Of a DNA stretch of 64,000 nt, positions 42,290-51,352 are shown in pieces; position 1 is the stretch's first letter; each line of letters starts with the position of its first letter. The translations under genes were made by a program, and so were the position numbers. The DNA comes from JBFHQE01 sp041592335 (GTDB lineage: Bacteria; Pseudomonadota; Gammaproteobacteria; Thiohalobacterales; Thiohalobacteraceae), in assembly GCA_041592335.1 (NCBI GenBank), contig JBFHQE010000010.1, positions 1-64,000 on the forward strand, written 5' to 3'. The notes beneath the pieces were generated by a model. That model was given only the letters and a program-made list of their open reading frames with translations. It searched no databases and was not told the DNA's origin.

Positions 42290-44578
42290 ATGCACAACAG
42301 CAAACACATACTCACAAAAAGGTTGTTAGTCCAGGGCCGAGTACAGGGAGTCGGCTTTCGCCCGTTCGTGTACCGACTGGCTCAACAGCTGGGCATCACC
42401 GGTTCGGTGCAAAACCGGGTAGGCACGGTTGAAATCGTCGCCCAGGGATCGGCCCGGGCCCTGGCTGACTTCGAACAGGCATTACTGGCCCAGGCACCCG
42501 CCATCGCAAGGCCATATTTCGTCAGTCGCGACTTAACTGAAAGCACAAACCATACCGGATTTCGCATTTTGCCGAGTGCGGCACAGACCAGGACGGCAAT
42601 CCATGTCCCGCCGGATTATTTCTGTTGCAGGGAATGTCTCGAGGAAATCAATGATCCCGGCAACCGGCGATTCCGTTATCCCTTCACCAACTGCACCCAG
42701 TGTGGCCCTCGTTACACCCTGATCAACAGCCTTCCCTACGACCGGCCCAATACCAGTATGGCAGACTTTCCCCTGTGTACTGACTGCCGGGCGGAATACC
42801 AGGATCCCGGCAACCGACGCTTTCACGCTGAGCCGATAGCCTGCCCGGCCTGCGGCCCCGCACTGTTTATCGATTTCCAGGGCAACCGGCTGATGGGTGA
42901 GGATGCCTTGCAACAGGCCGTCGCCCTGTTACGCCAGGGTGAAATTGTGGCGATTCAGGGAGTGGGCGGATTTCATTTATGCTGCGATGCCACCAACCCC
43001 GCGGCGATCGCGCAATTACGGCAAAGGAAACCGCGCCCTGAAAAACCGCTGGCGGTCATGTTTCCCGACCCAGAGCAGGATCAGCACAACTGGCTGACAA
43101 GCAGCTGCGAGATCATGCCCGCCGAAACCAACAGTCTGCGTTCACCCGAGCGACCGATCATACTGTTACAACGCAACAACCGCTGTTCTTTGCCTGAGGT
43201 TCTCGCACCGGGTTTGAACGAAATCGGTGCATTTCTCCCCTACAGCCCGTTACATCATCTACTGATAAAGGATATCGAGCGGCCACTGGTTGCCACCTCC
43301 GGCAATATCAGCGGTGAACCGGTAATGACCAAGAGTGAAGATGCCAGCCAGAGGCTTAACCACATCACGCCACATATCCTGTGCCATAACCGGCCCATCG
43401 TGCGCCCGGCCGATGACAGTGTCATGCGTTACAGTCACGGCGCCGTGCGACCACTCCGCCTGGGACGCGGCATAGCACCACTTGAGTTGCCGTTGCCATT
43501 CAATCTTAAAGAACCGGTGCTGGCCGTCGGTGCGCATATGAAACTGACTGTCGCACTGGCCTGGGAAGATCGTATTGTCGTTTCGCCGCATATTGGCGAC
43601 ATGCATTCGCTGCGTTCACAACAGGTCTTTGAGCAGGTCATCGAGGATTTACAACAGCTGTACCAGGTACAGGCAAAACACCTGATCCGTGATCTACACC
43701 CCCACTACAACACCAGCCGCTGGACGCGTAAACAATCCCTGCCCATTACACCCGTCGCCCATCACCATGCGCACGCCAGCGCGCTGTATGGCGAATTCGC
43801 CTGCAGGGAAAACATCCTGGCATTCGCCTGGGATGGCACCGGACTGGGTACGGATAACGCCCTGTGGGGAGGCGAAACCTTTTATGGCCTACCAGGACAG
43901 TGGCAACGGGTTGCATCGCTGCGCCCGTTTCAATTGACTGGCGGAGACAAGGCTGCCCGGCGCCCCTGGCAAAGCGCCGCCGCTTTATGCTGGGAAGCCG
44001 GTATTGACGCGCCGGACTTTAATATTGAAAAACGGGATAGCGAGCTCCTGCAGAAAGCCTGGCAACAACAACTGAACACCATCGAAAGCAGCTCGGTCGG
44101 TCGACTGTTCGATGCCGCCAGCGCATTAACCGGTCTATGCAGCGAGAGCAGTTTTGACGGACAGGCACCGATGCTACTGGAGGCTGCTGCAAACCGGGAT
44201 CAGGGACAACACTGGGATGTTGATATACAGGATGGCGCTGACAGGCTGTTGCTGGACTGGCAACCCTGGCTGCAGCCTTTGATGAGCCACACCCGAACAC
44301 CAGGCGAACGTGCCGCCGATTTTCATTCCACGCTGGCACAGGCCATTCTCCAGCTGACCCAGCGACTGCGCATAACACACGATTTCCAGGCTGTGGGACT
44401 CTGCGGTGGCGTATTCCAGAACCGGTTATTGCTGGAACAGGCCGCCCGGCTGCTGGAAAAAGCGGGTTTTAGCGTCTTGATCCCGGAACAACTTCCCTGC
44501 AATGATGCAGCCATCAGCTTTGGACAGGTCATGGAATTCGGTTATCGACAAAAAGGAACAGGCAATGCCGCTGGATAA
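42290..44578 (+). CDS. hypF: Carbamoyltransferase HypF, [NiFe]-hydrogenase maturation
   Basis: A 762-residue protein that activates carbamoyl phosphate for the cyanide ligands of the NiFe site. It has an acylphosphatase-like domain (GRVQGVGFRPFVYRLAQ), two zinc fingers (CRECLEE...CTQCGPR and CTDCRAE...CPACGP), a YrdC-like domain (about 190-370) and a Kae1-like domain containing HHHAHASALYGE (about 490). Length is normal. The ATG at 42290 is preferred over an upstream TTG at 42275. Its end overlaps hypE by 14 bases. It is at the left edge of the hydrogenase island. Confidence 0.95.
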   Translation: MHNSKHILTKRLLVQGRVQGVGFRPFVYRLAQQLGITGSVQNRVGTVEIVAQGSARALADFEQALLAQAPAIARPYFVSRDLTESTNHTGFRILPSAAQTRTAIHVPPDYFCCRECLEEINDPGNRRFRYPFTNCTQCGPRYTLINSLPYDRPNTSMADFPLCTDCRAEYQDPGNRRFHAEPIACPACGPALFIDFQGNRLMGEDALQQAVALLRQGEIVAIQGVGGFHLCCDATNPAAIAQLRQRKPRPEKPLAVMFPDPEQDQHNWLTSSCEIMPAETNSLRSPERPIILLQRNNRCSLPEVLAPGLNEIGAFLPYSPLHHLLIKDIERPLVATSGNISGEPVMTKSEDASQRLNHITPHILCHNRPIVRPADDSVMRYSHGAVRPLRLGRGIAPLELPLPFNLKEPVLAVGAHMKLTVALAWEDRIVVSPHIGDMHSLRSQQVFEQVIEDLQQLYQVQAKHLIRDLHPHYNTSRWTRKQSLPITPVAHHHAHASALYGEFACRENILAFAWDGTGLGTDNALWGGETFYGLPGQWQRVASLRPFQLTGGDKAARRPWQSAAALCWEAGIDAPDFNIEKRDSELLQKAWQQQLNTIESSSVGRLFDAASALTGLCSESSFDGQAPMLLEAAANRDQGQHWDVDIQDGADRLLLDWQPWLQPLMSHTRTPGERAADFHSTLAQAILQLTQRLRITHDFQAVGLCGGVFQNRLLLEQAARLLEKAGFSVLIPEQLPCNDAAISFGQVMEFGYRQKGTGNAAG

Positions 44579-45572
44579 ATACATCTCGCTCGCGCACGGT
44601 AACGGCGGACGCTTCATGCGTGAACTGATAAGCGAACTGTTTGCACGACATCTTGGCAACCCGCTGCTGGATATCAAGGCCGACGCAGTCCGCTTTGCCC
44701 TGAACCACACTGACTGCGTTATCACAACAGACGGTTTCACGGTACAGCCACTGGAATTTCCCGGTGGCGATATCGGCTCTCTCGCCATCCATGGAACCAC
44801 CAACGATCTCGCCGTCGCGGGAGCCCTGCCTCAATATCTCAGCCTGAACGCCTTTATCGAAGAGGGCCTGGAAACAGCGCAGCTCGATCGCATCATCGCC
44901 AGTATGGCAAGCGCAGCGCGCGAAATAGACGTATCGATTATTGCCGGTGACACCAAGGTATTGCGCCGTGGCGAAGGTGGCGGAGTTTATTTTGCCACTA
45001 CCGGCATTGGCATTCCCCTGCCCGGCCCCGCACTTGGCATGGACAAGATTCAGCCGGGCGATCACATCCTGGTGAGCGGTCCGATTGGCGACCACGGTAT
45101 TGCCGTAATGCTCGCGCGCGAAGAATTCGGCTTGCGCGGCGACCTGCGCTCCGATGCGGCCAGCGTGTTACCCCTGACGCGTGCCATTCGCGAACTGGAC
45201 GGGCTGCGCTTCATGCGCGATCCCACTCGCGGTGGACTGGTGAGCGTCTGCCACGAACTTGCGCAAGCGACCGGGCACGCGATGCAGTTGCGCGAACAGG
45301 ATATCCCGGTGCGCGACCCGGTCGCGTCTGTATGCGATATGCTGGGATATGATCCTTATTACCTCGCCTGTGAAGGTCGGGTGGTCGCCGTGGTAGCTGC
45401 CAGCGATGCAGGCAAGGCGCTTTCCTGCTGGCAGGCTTTACCCCAGGGTGAACTGGCGGCCGACATTGGCACGGTAGTGGATACCGAAGCACGGGTCATC
45501 CTGACGACCGAACTGGGCGGCGAACGCTTGCTGGAAGAGCTGGAAGATGATCCACTACCCCGTATATGTTAG
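44565..45572 (+). CDS. hypE: Hydrogenase maturation protein HypE
   Basis: A 335-residue PurM-like protein that takes the carbamoyl group from HypF onto its C-terminal cysteine and dehydrates it to a thiocyanate. The C-terminus PRIC is intact. Other family blocks are LAHGNGGRFMRELI at the start, HGTTNDLAVAGA, IIAGDTKVL and RDPTRGGL. The start at 44565 is chosen from similarity and lies inside hypF. The last codons overlap the start of the antiporter gene. Confidence 0.95.
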   Translation: MPLDKYISLAHGNGGRFMRELISELFARHLGNPLLDIKADAVRFALNHTDCVITTDGFTVQPLEFPGGDIGSLAIHGTTNDLAVAGALPQYLSLNAFIEEGLETAQLDRIIASMASAAREIDVSIIAGDTKVLRRGEGGGVYFATTGIGIPLPGPALGMDKIQPGDHILVSGPIGDHGIAVMLAREEFGLRGDLRSDAASVLPLTRAIRELDGLRFMRDPTRGGLVSVCHELAQATGHAMQLREQDIPVRDPVASVCDMLGYDPYYLACEGRVVAVVAASDAGKALSCWQALPQGELAADIGTVVDTEARVILTTELGGERLLEELEDDPLPRIC

Positions 45573-46939
45573 GTGATGCCATCAATCACGGTGATCCTAT
45601 TGCGCCCGTTATCCTGGGCGTCACCGGTATTCTTTTCTTTGCCCTGATCGGCCGTTTTACCGCCCGCAAGTTCGGCATGCCCTCGGTACTGGGCGAACTG
45701 CTGATGGGCGTATTGCTTGGCAATCTCGCCTATTATTTCAGTCTCGATCTGATTACGGTGCTGCGCGAGGGCTCCACGATTTTCGACATGCTGGAATACA
45801 GTATTTCCGGTGTCACCCTGCACGAAGCCTATACCGCGATGGGCCTGCAGAACCCGCGTATTCTCGAGATACTGGAAGGCCCGGCCGGCGCCGAGGTGTT
45901 ACAGGTTGCCCATACCGTGGATGTCTTTTCCCGCTATGGCGTAATCTTTTTGCTGTTCCTGGTGGGGCTCGACACCTCCATCGGTGAAATGCGCGCCGTC
46001 GGCCCCGCCTCGTTTCGCGTTGCCTTTGCCGGCGCCATTCTTCCCTTTATGCTCGGTATCGTGGCCGTCGAATTACTCATGGACGAACAGGATCTGAATT
46101 CCGAGCTGTTCATCGCCGCCACCCTGGCGGCCACCAGTATCGGCATCACGGCCCAGGTATTGCGCGAGATGGGCAAGCAACAATGTCGCGAAGCCAAGGT
46201 GGTGCTTGGCGCTGCTGTCATCGATGACATTCTCGGCCTGATCCTGCTGGCGATCGTCACGGGTATTGTGGTCTCAGGCAGCATCGATCTACCCGATATC
46301 GGTATGACCATTCTGCTGGCACTGGCCTTTATCGGCGTATCTTTCTGGATTGGCCCGCATTTCCTGCGCCAGAGCGTAAAACTGATTTCCCGCCTTGATG
46401 TTATCGAGGCCAAAATGTTTCTGTCGTATATGTTTGTCATGGTGCTGGCCTGGTTCGCCAACCTGGTCGGCATGGCCACCATCATCGGTGCATTCACTGC
46501 GGGCGTGATTATCAGTGATGCCTACTTCAAGCAGTGGCACACCCAGACCAACGGCAAGGCCTATTCCATCAAGGACCTGATCATGCCGCTGGAAGTTATC
46601 CTGGTGCCTATTTTCTTCGTGCTGATGGGGTTACAGGTAAAGCTGGAAACTCTGCTCAATGTCGAAGCGCTGGTTCTGGCCGTGGGACTTATTATTGCCG
46701 CTATCATTGGCAAAATCGCGGCCGGCTATTTTGCCGGTCGTGGCTATCATTACCTCTCGATCGGGATGGGCATGCTGCCCCGCGGTGAAGTCGGTCTGAT
46801 CTTTGCGTCGATCGGTCGATCACTGGGCGTGATCGACGATATGATGTTTTCGGCCGTGGTCATCATGGTGGTTGTGACCACTTTCATCGCGCCACCGCTA
46901 ATCAAGGCGCGATTTAAGGATTCGAATTGCAAATCGTGA
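45566..46939 (+). CDS. CPA2-type cation/proton antiporter
   Basis: A 457-residue membrane protein with 12 or so hydrophobic segments and the monovalent cation:proton antiporter-2 layout. The opening segment has KFGMPSVLGELLMGVLLGN, the core has FLVGLDTSIGEM near 133, and the paired aspartates typical of exchangers lie in GAAVIDDILGLIL near 218. There is no TrkA-N domain, so regulation differs from KefB/C. The start codon lies within the hypE 3' end (7-base overlap), meaning translation is coupled to hydrogenase maturation genes. A role in ion or pH balance during hydrogen oxidation is inference. It converges with the small 70-residue gene, overlapping by 42 bases. Confidence 0.88.
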   Translation: MLGDAINHGDPIAPVILGVTGILFFALIGRFTARKFGMPSVLGELLMGVLLGNLAYYFSLDLITVLREGSTIFDMLEYSISGVTLHEAYTAMGLQNPRILEILEGPAGAEVLQVAHTVDVFSRYGVIFLLFLVGLDTSIGEMRAVGPASFRVAFAGAILPFMLGIVAVELLMDEQDLNSELFIAATLAATSIGITAQVLREMGKQQCREAKVVLGAAVIDDILGLILLAIVTGIVVSGSIDLPDIGMTILLALAFIGVSFWIGPHFLRQSVKLISRLDVIEAKMFLSYMFVMVLAWFANLVGMATIIGAFTAGVIISDAYFKQWHTQTNGKAYSIKDLIMPLEVILVPIFFVLMGLQVKLETLLNVEALVLAVGLIIAAIIGKIAAGYFAGRGYHYLSIGMGMLPRGEVGLIFASIGRSLGVIDDMMFSAVVIMVVVTTFIAPPLIKARFKDSNCKS

Positions 46940-47110
46940 GATCAACAAACCCGCAATGATTATCAGCGCCCATTCGCCCAGATGGAGAAATAAATGCTCG
47001 CCATTCGACACCGGCGCAGCCTGCTCGATGGCGTGTGTACCATGTGCCTGAACCAGGCCGGACAGAGTCAATAATGTGCCAGAGATGATGATCTGTTTAA
47101 GCTTTAACAT
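46898..47110 (-). CDS. Small membrane protein downstream of hynL (unknown)
   Basis: A 70-residue frame with a signal-peptide-like start (residues 1-22, ending VQA), a His-rich mature start (HGTH), and one hydrophobic helix (about 46-62) ending in a basic tail. A modest ribosome site (AAGG) precedes it. It lies 82 bases after hynL on the same strand, with a REP-like element between, and overlaps the antiporter gene end by 42 bases. No family was recognised; the AHGTH start recalls HupE/UreJ-type proteins, but the rest does not match. It may be a membrane accessory of the hydrogenase. Confidence 0.55.
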   Translation of the reverse strand: MLKLKQIIISGTLLTLSGLVQAHGTHAIEQAAPVSNGEHLFLHLGEWALIIIAGLLISRFAIRILKSRLD

Positions 47111-47136
47111 TTCACTTTACCTTAATAATAATTGAC

Positions 47137-47187
47137 TGTAGGAGCGGCCTTGGCCGCGAATTGTTCGCGAGCAAGCTCGCTCCTACA
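47137..47187. repeat. REP-like palindrome, copy 2
   Basis: A 51-base element with TGTAGGAGC and GCTCCTACA ends. Its right half (GTTCGCGAGCAAGCTCGC) is identical to the copy at 18901-18951. It begins 6 bases after the hynL stop and may fold into a stable hairpin that protects or ends the hydrogenase mRNA. Confidence 0.85.
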
Positions 47188-47192
47188 TAAGC

Positions 47193-48968
47193 CTATCTCA
47201 CCTTCACCTTGATCAATTCTTCGCCTTCCGGATCGGTAACATGTACCGCACAGGCAATACAGGGATCGAAACTGTGGATGGTGCGCAGAATTTCAATCGG
47301 CTGTTTTGGATCATACAGATTATGACCGGCCAATGCCGCTTCGTAAGGTCCGTCCTGCCCCTTGCCATCGCGCGGACCCGCATTCCAGGTGCTGGGCACC
47401 ACTGCCTGGTAGTTGGCAATCTTCTCGTTCTCGATCACGATCCAGTGCGCCAGCGCACCGCGCGGAGCTTCCATGTAACCCACGCCCTGGGCACGCTTCG
47501 GCCATGAAGATGGCTCCCACAGGGTTTCATTGAAGGTCTTCACGTCACCGGCCTGGATGTTGGCCAGCAAGGCGTTATACCAGTCGCGCATAGCATCGAC
47601 AATGATCTTGGTTTCCAGGGTGCGCGCCGCTGTTCGGCCCAGTGTCGAGAACAAGCCCTCCACCGGCAGCTCCAGCTTGTTCAGGGTCAGATGCACCAGG
47701 TCCTTGGTCTGCTCATGACCATTTGCGTACATCATCAACACGCGCGCCAGTGGCCCGACTTCCATCGGCTTGCCACGCCAGCGCGGCGATTTCAGCCAGG
47801 AATAGGCGCCGTCGACATCGAGGTAATCGTAGGGTGGTGTCGGACCGGTGTAATCGAACTCGGTTTCGCCGTCGTACGGATGCAGGCCCTTCTCGTTGCC
47901 GTCCTGGTACTTGTACCAGGAATGCGCCACGTACTCTTCAATCTGTTCGGCGTCGTTGAGATCGACCGGTTCGATATGCGACAGGTCGCGGTTCAGAATG
48001 GCGCCCGCGGGCACCAGGTTGGAATCCAGATCATCCAGACCGCTGGCCGGGAAGTCGCCATAGGTCATGAAATTGCCGACACCTTCGCCCTGGAACGCCC
48101 AGTCCTTGTAAAAGCCCGCAATTGCCAACGTATCCGGCAGGTAAACCTGGTTCACAAAGGCCGCCATTTCATCAATGATGTTGCTGACCTTCTGCAGGTT
48201 CACCATGTTGACGGAAGTGGCGCTGGCACCGCCGCGATACTGCGGACCTTTGCCCTTGCCCGGATGTTCCGGATCGACACTGATGGCACAGGGCACGCCG
48301 CCGACCAGGAAGTTCGGGTGTGGATTTTTGCCGCCGAAAATCGTATGCAGCCGCGCGACTTCTCGCTGCCATTGCAAGGCTTCCAGGTAATGCGCAACCG
48401 CCATCAGGTTCGCTTCCGGCGGCAGCTTGTAGGCCGGGTGTCCCCAGTAGCCATTGGCAAAAATACCCAGCTGGCCGTTATCGACAAAGCCTTTCAGCTT
48501 TTTCTTCACATCGGAAAAATAGCCCGGCGATGACTTGGCATAACCACTGATGGATTGCGCTAGCTCCGAGGTCGCCTTGGGGTCGGCACTCAGCGCAGAT
48601 ACCACATCAACCCAGTCCAGCGCATGCAGATGGTAAAAATGCATGACATGATCGTGGACATATTGCGCACCGATCATCAGGTTGCGAATAAGCTGTGCAT
48701 TGGGCGGGATCTTGTAATTCAAGGCATCCTCGACCGAACGCACCGAAGCGAGACCGTGTACCAGCGTGCAAACGCCACAGATACGCTGCGCGAATGCCCA
48801 GGCATCGCGCGGGTCGCGATCGCGCAGGATAATCTCGATGCCGCGCACCATGGTGCCGGAACTGGAAGCGCGTTGGATTACACCGTTAACGTCAGTTTCG
48901 GCCTCGATGCGCAAATGCCCCTCGATGCGGGTGATAGGATCGACGACGACGCGTTGAGTGGTACTCAT
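47193..48968 (-). CDS. hynL: [NiFe] hydrogenase large subunit, Isp-type (group 1e)
   Basis: A 591-residue catalytic subunit that binds the NiFe(CN)2CO centre and oxidises hydrogen. The L1 motif RICGVCTLVH (about residues 62-71) and L2 motif DPCIACAVH give the four cysteine ligands. Fifteen residues follow the L2 His (starting VTDPEG); they should be cut off by the HynD protease after nickel insertion. The ATG at 48968 has an AAGGA site 8 bases away; an ATG at 48974 is also possible. It is separated from isp2 by the unknown 148-residue gene. Assignment to the Isp group rests on the neighbours isp1 and isp2. Confidence 0.96.
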   Translation of the reverse strand: MSTTQRVVVDPITRIEGHLRIEAETDVNGVIQRASSSGTMVRGIEIILRDRDPRDAWAFAQRICGVCTLVHGLASVRSVEDALNYKIPPNAQLIRNLMIGAQYVHDHVMHFYHLHALDWVDVVSALSADPKATSELAQSISGYAKSSPGYFSDVKKKLKGFVDNGQLGIFANGYWGHPAYKLPPEANLMAVAHYLEALQWQREVARLHTIFGGKNPHPNFLVGGVPCAISVDPEHPGKGKGPQYRGGASATSVNMVNLQKVSNIIDEMAAFVNQVYLPDTLAIAGFYKDWAFQGEGVGNFMTYGDFPASGLDDLDSNLVPAGAILNRDLSHIEPVDLNDAEQIEEYVAHSWYKYQDGNEKGLHPYDGETEFDYTGPTPPYDYLDVDGAYSWLKSPRWRGKPMEVGPLARVLMMYANGHEQTKDLVHLTLNKLELPVEGLFSTLGRTAARTLETKIIVDAMRDWYNALLANIQAGDVKTFNETLWEPSSWPKRAQGVGYMEAPRGALAHWIVIENEKIANYQAVVPSTWNAGPRDGKGQDGPYEAALAGHNLYDPKQPIEILRTIHSFDPCIACAVHVTDPEGEELIKVKVR

Positions 48969-48979
48969 GGTCATGTTCC

Positions 48980-49426
48980 TTACTGGTTCTGATACTGTTC
49001 CAGGAGACGGTACTGATGATCGACTTCACGATTGGTCGTACCCTCACCGCTCGAAATCGTTTCGCAGGTGCGCGCCATTCGCGCCTGCATGGCCGCATCC
49101 CAGGCCAGGTTGGCCTGTTTGGACGCGGGCGCCACGCAGGCCATGGCCGCATTGGCGACAAAGTGACCCGCCTGTATTGCCCAGTCCGTTTCCTTGCCAC
49201 ACTGGGTATAGCTTTCCACGCTGGCGGTTCTGGCCGCCTGGTACAGGGCCGCCAGTTCGATATCCGATATATCGGGGCGCCTGGCCGCGCTCACCGCGCC
49301 CGCGACACGCGCGTCATCGCACAAGGCAATCACACTGTCGGTAAAACTCACCGCGAGCGCGCGTTGCTGATCGACGGACAATGCATTCAATGCATTCTTG
49401 AAATCTACATCATTCTGGATGGCCAT
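48980..49426 (-). CDS. Unknown 148-residue protein inside the hydrogenase operon
   Basis: A soluble, Ala-rich, probably all-helical protein with no recognised family and no signal peptide. It has four cysteines (about C36, C76, C97 and C120) and patterns such as HFVANAAMACVAP and MARTCETIS. It has a strong ribosome site (GGAGG) and is packed tightly: 3 bases after isp2 and 11 bases before hynL (5 if the 48974 start is used). The placement between isp2 and hynL predicts a role in hydrogenase assembly or function, perhaps a large-subunit chaperone or a metal or redox accessory. Weak resemblance to helical Imm5-like domains was considered but is not relied on. Confidence 0.8.
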   Translation of the reverse strand: MAIQNDVDFKNALNALSVDQQRALAVSFTDSVIALCDDARVAGAVSAARRPDISDIELAALYQAARTASVESYTQCGKETDWAIQAGHFVANAAMACVAPASKQANLAWDAAMQARMARTCETISSGEGTTNREVDHQYRLLEQYQNQ

Positions 49427-49429
49427 CCC

Positions 49430-50695
49430 CTAATCCTCCGCTTCCACAAGATGCTCGGCAAGCGTCTCCGTCAGTCCAACGACAGGTATATCCAGCTGGT
49501 AATGCTCCAGTCCTTCTTCCATGACGATGCGACAGTTGGCACAGGCGGTCACCAGGGTTTCAGCGCCGGTCTTTTCCAGCTGGCGTTTCTTGACCTGGAA
49601 GGCCTGCAGACGCAGTTCCTCGGCATCTTCGTTGGCGCTGACGCCACCACCACCGCCACAGCACCAGTTGTACTTGGCCGGATCATCCATTTCGACAAAA
49701 TCCTTTGCCACCATGTTGAGCAAGCTGCGTGGCTGCTCCATCACGCCACCCCGGCGAACCAGCTGGCAGGGATCGTGGAAGGTTACCCGGGCTTCCTCGA
49801 AGCCCTCGGTCTTCAACAGCCCCTGTTCACGAAAACCGTCCAGCACTTCCAGGATGTGCAACACCTCGAAGCTAAACGGCCGCCCGACCAGGTTGGCGCC
49901 ATCCCAGCGCAGCGCGGTATAGGCATGACCACACTCGGGACTGATGACGGTCTTGACCTTGAGTCGTTCCGCGCCTTCCACGATGCGGTTTACGAGCACC
50001 TTGGCGATATCGCCAACACCAATCTGAATACCTGAATTAGTGGCTTCAAAGGCAGTCGAACAGAGGGTCCAGGTCTTGCCCGCCTGCTTCATGATCTTCG
50101 CAATCGCACCCAGGTATTCCGGGAAGTTGATAATTTCCATGGAGGACAGCAGCACCATGTATTCAGCGCCTTCCCTGTCCAGCGGGATCTCGATCCCGGT
50201 GTCTTCCTGCACGTGTTTCATCTGCGCCTGCACCGCGGGCAAACGGATACCCATGGGGCTACCGATTTCAACCGCGCGCGTGGTCGCGCCGATCAAACCT
50301 TCCGGCGCATGCCCGGACACGGCCATGCCCTCACGGAATTTTCGAATCATATAGACGAGGTCGTTACCCACCGGGCATACCAGGGAACAGCGGGCGCACA
50401 GTGTGCAACTGTTGTAGACCAGTTCCTGCCACTCCTCCAGTTCGTCGTCGGTCACCGGCTTGGATAAACCCACCATCTTCGCCAACTTGCCCAGCAGCGT
50501 ATATTCCTGGGTGTAAATCCGCCGCAGGGGCTCCAGCTTGTGAATCGGCGTGTATTTCGGGTCGCCGGTTTCGGTATAAAACAGACAGGCTTCCGCGCAT
50601 AGTCCGCAATGCACGCAGCTGTTGAAATAACTTGCAATGGGCGCATCAATCATTTCCTTCAGAACATTGACGCCCTTGTCCAGTGAAGCGCTCAT
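49430..50695 (-). CDS. isp2: Isp2: HdrD-like iron-sulfur protein of the hydrogenase
   Basis: A 421-residue protein related to heterodisulfide reductase subunit D. Two [4Fe-4S] ferredoxin motifs lie near the start (CVHCGLCAEAC about 27-37 and CTLCARCSLVCP about 97-108). Two CCG-type cysteine domains follow (with PECG near 260 and CCGGGGG near 353). It would carry electrons between the HynSL core and the membrane subunit Isp1. The start overlaps the isp1 stop as ATGA. In Thiocapsa-type operons it directly precedes hynL; here the 148-residue gene lies between. Confidence 0.93.
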   Translation of the reverse strand: MSASLDKGVNVLKEMIDAPIASYFNSCVHCGLCAEACLFYTETGDPKYTPIHKLEPLRRIYTQEYTLLGKLAKMVGLSKPVTDDELEEWQELVYNSCTLCARCSLVCPVGNDLVYMIRKFREGMAVSGHAPEGLIGATTRAVEIGSPMGIRLPAVQAQMKHVQEDTGIEIPLDREGAEYMVLLSSMEIINFPEYLGAIAKIMKQAGKTWTLCSTAFEATNSGIQIGVGDIAKVLVNRIVEGAERLKVKTVISPECGHAYTALRWDGANLVGRPFSFEVLHILEVLDGFREQGLLKTEGFEEARVTFHDPCQLVRRGGVMEQPRSLLNMVAKDFVEMDDPAKYNWCCGGGGGVSANEDAEELRLQAFQVKKRQLEKTGAETLVTACANCRIVMEEGLEHYQLDIPVVGLTETLAEHLVEAED

Positions 50696-51351
50696 ACGGA
50701 CACTCCTTTATGTGCATTGGCATTGCCGTTGTACCAGCGCGACATGAATGCCGTGAATACGTGGAACAGCTTGGTAAAGGGCAACACCACCAGCAACAGC
50801 TCCACGCTGAGAATGTGCAACGCCAGCATGGTGGTATAAGGCAGCAGCAAGTGTTTCACGGCCAGGTAACCGGTCAATATCGGCAGAAAGGTCACGGCCC
50901 AGGTGAAGTAATCCTCGAAAGTGGACAGGTAACGCTTGACCGGCTTGTTAATCCGGTCGACCAGCACCAGCACCATCGCCGCCAGCGTAATCACTGTCAC
51001 CAGGTCAATAAGCTGCGAGGGCAAGGCCGGCCATGACAGGCCGATCAGGCTTTCAATCAGCTTGATGTGTTGCGCGTAGAAAAACACAATCAGCGCGAGT
51101 CCCACATGAAACACATAGCCACCGATATAACTGATGGGGGAACGTTTCAGCATGCCTGGAGGTGCCACGGAGCGACGCGCAATCGTATGCCAGCCGGAAG
51201 CACCGGGCTTGTGGCGTGGCGCGGAAAGATCCTTTTTGCGTCCGAGGCTGATGATCTCGATCAAACGCCAGAGCGTTCCCAGCAGGAAAACGGCGACGGC
51301 GATATCGAGGCCGGGACCTCGTGCCCAATTGAGCAGTGCTATCTCGTTCAT
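50692..51351 (-). CDS. isp1: Isp1: cytochrome b-type membrane subunit of the hydrogenase
   Basis: A 219-residue membrane protein of the nitrate reductase gamma/HdrE type, with about five hydrophobic helices (near 15-30, 75-95, 110-130, 145-165 and 170-195). Histidines likely to ligate haem b are in GGYVFHVGL, AQHIKLI and MLALHILSVEL. It anchors Isp2 and HynSL and probably passes electrons to the quinone pool. It starts 1 base after hynS and overlaps isp2 by 4 bases. Confidence 0.92.
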   Translation of the reverse strand: MNEIALLNWARGPGLDIAVAVFLLGTLWRLIEIISLGRKKDLSAPRHKPGASGWHTIARRSVAPPGMLKRSPISYIGGYVFHVGLALIVFFYAQHIKLIESLIGLSWPALPSQLIDLVTVITLAAMVLVLVDRINKPVKRYLSTFEDYFTWAVTFLPILTGYLAVKHLLLPYTTMLALHILSVELLLVVLPFTKLFHVFTAFMSRWYNGNANAHKGVSV

Positions 51352-51352
51352 G

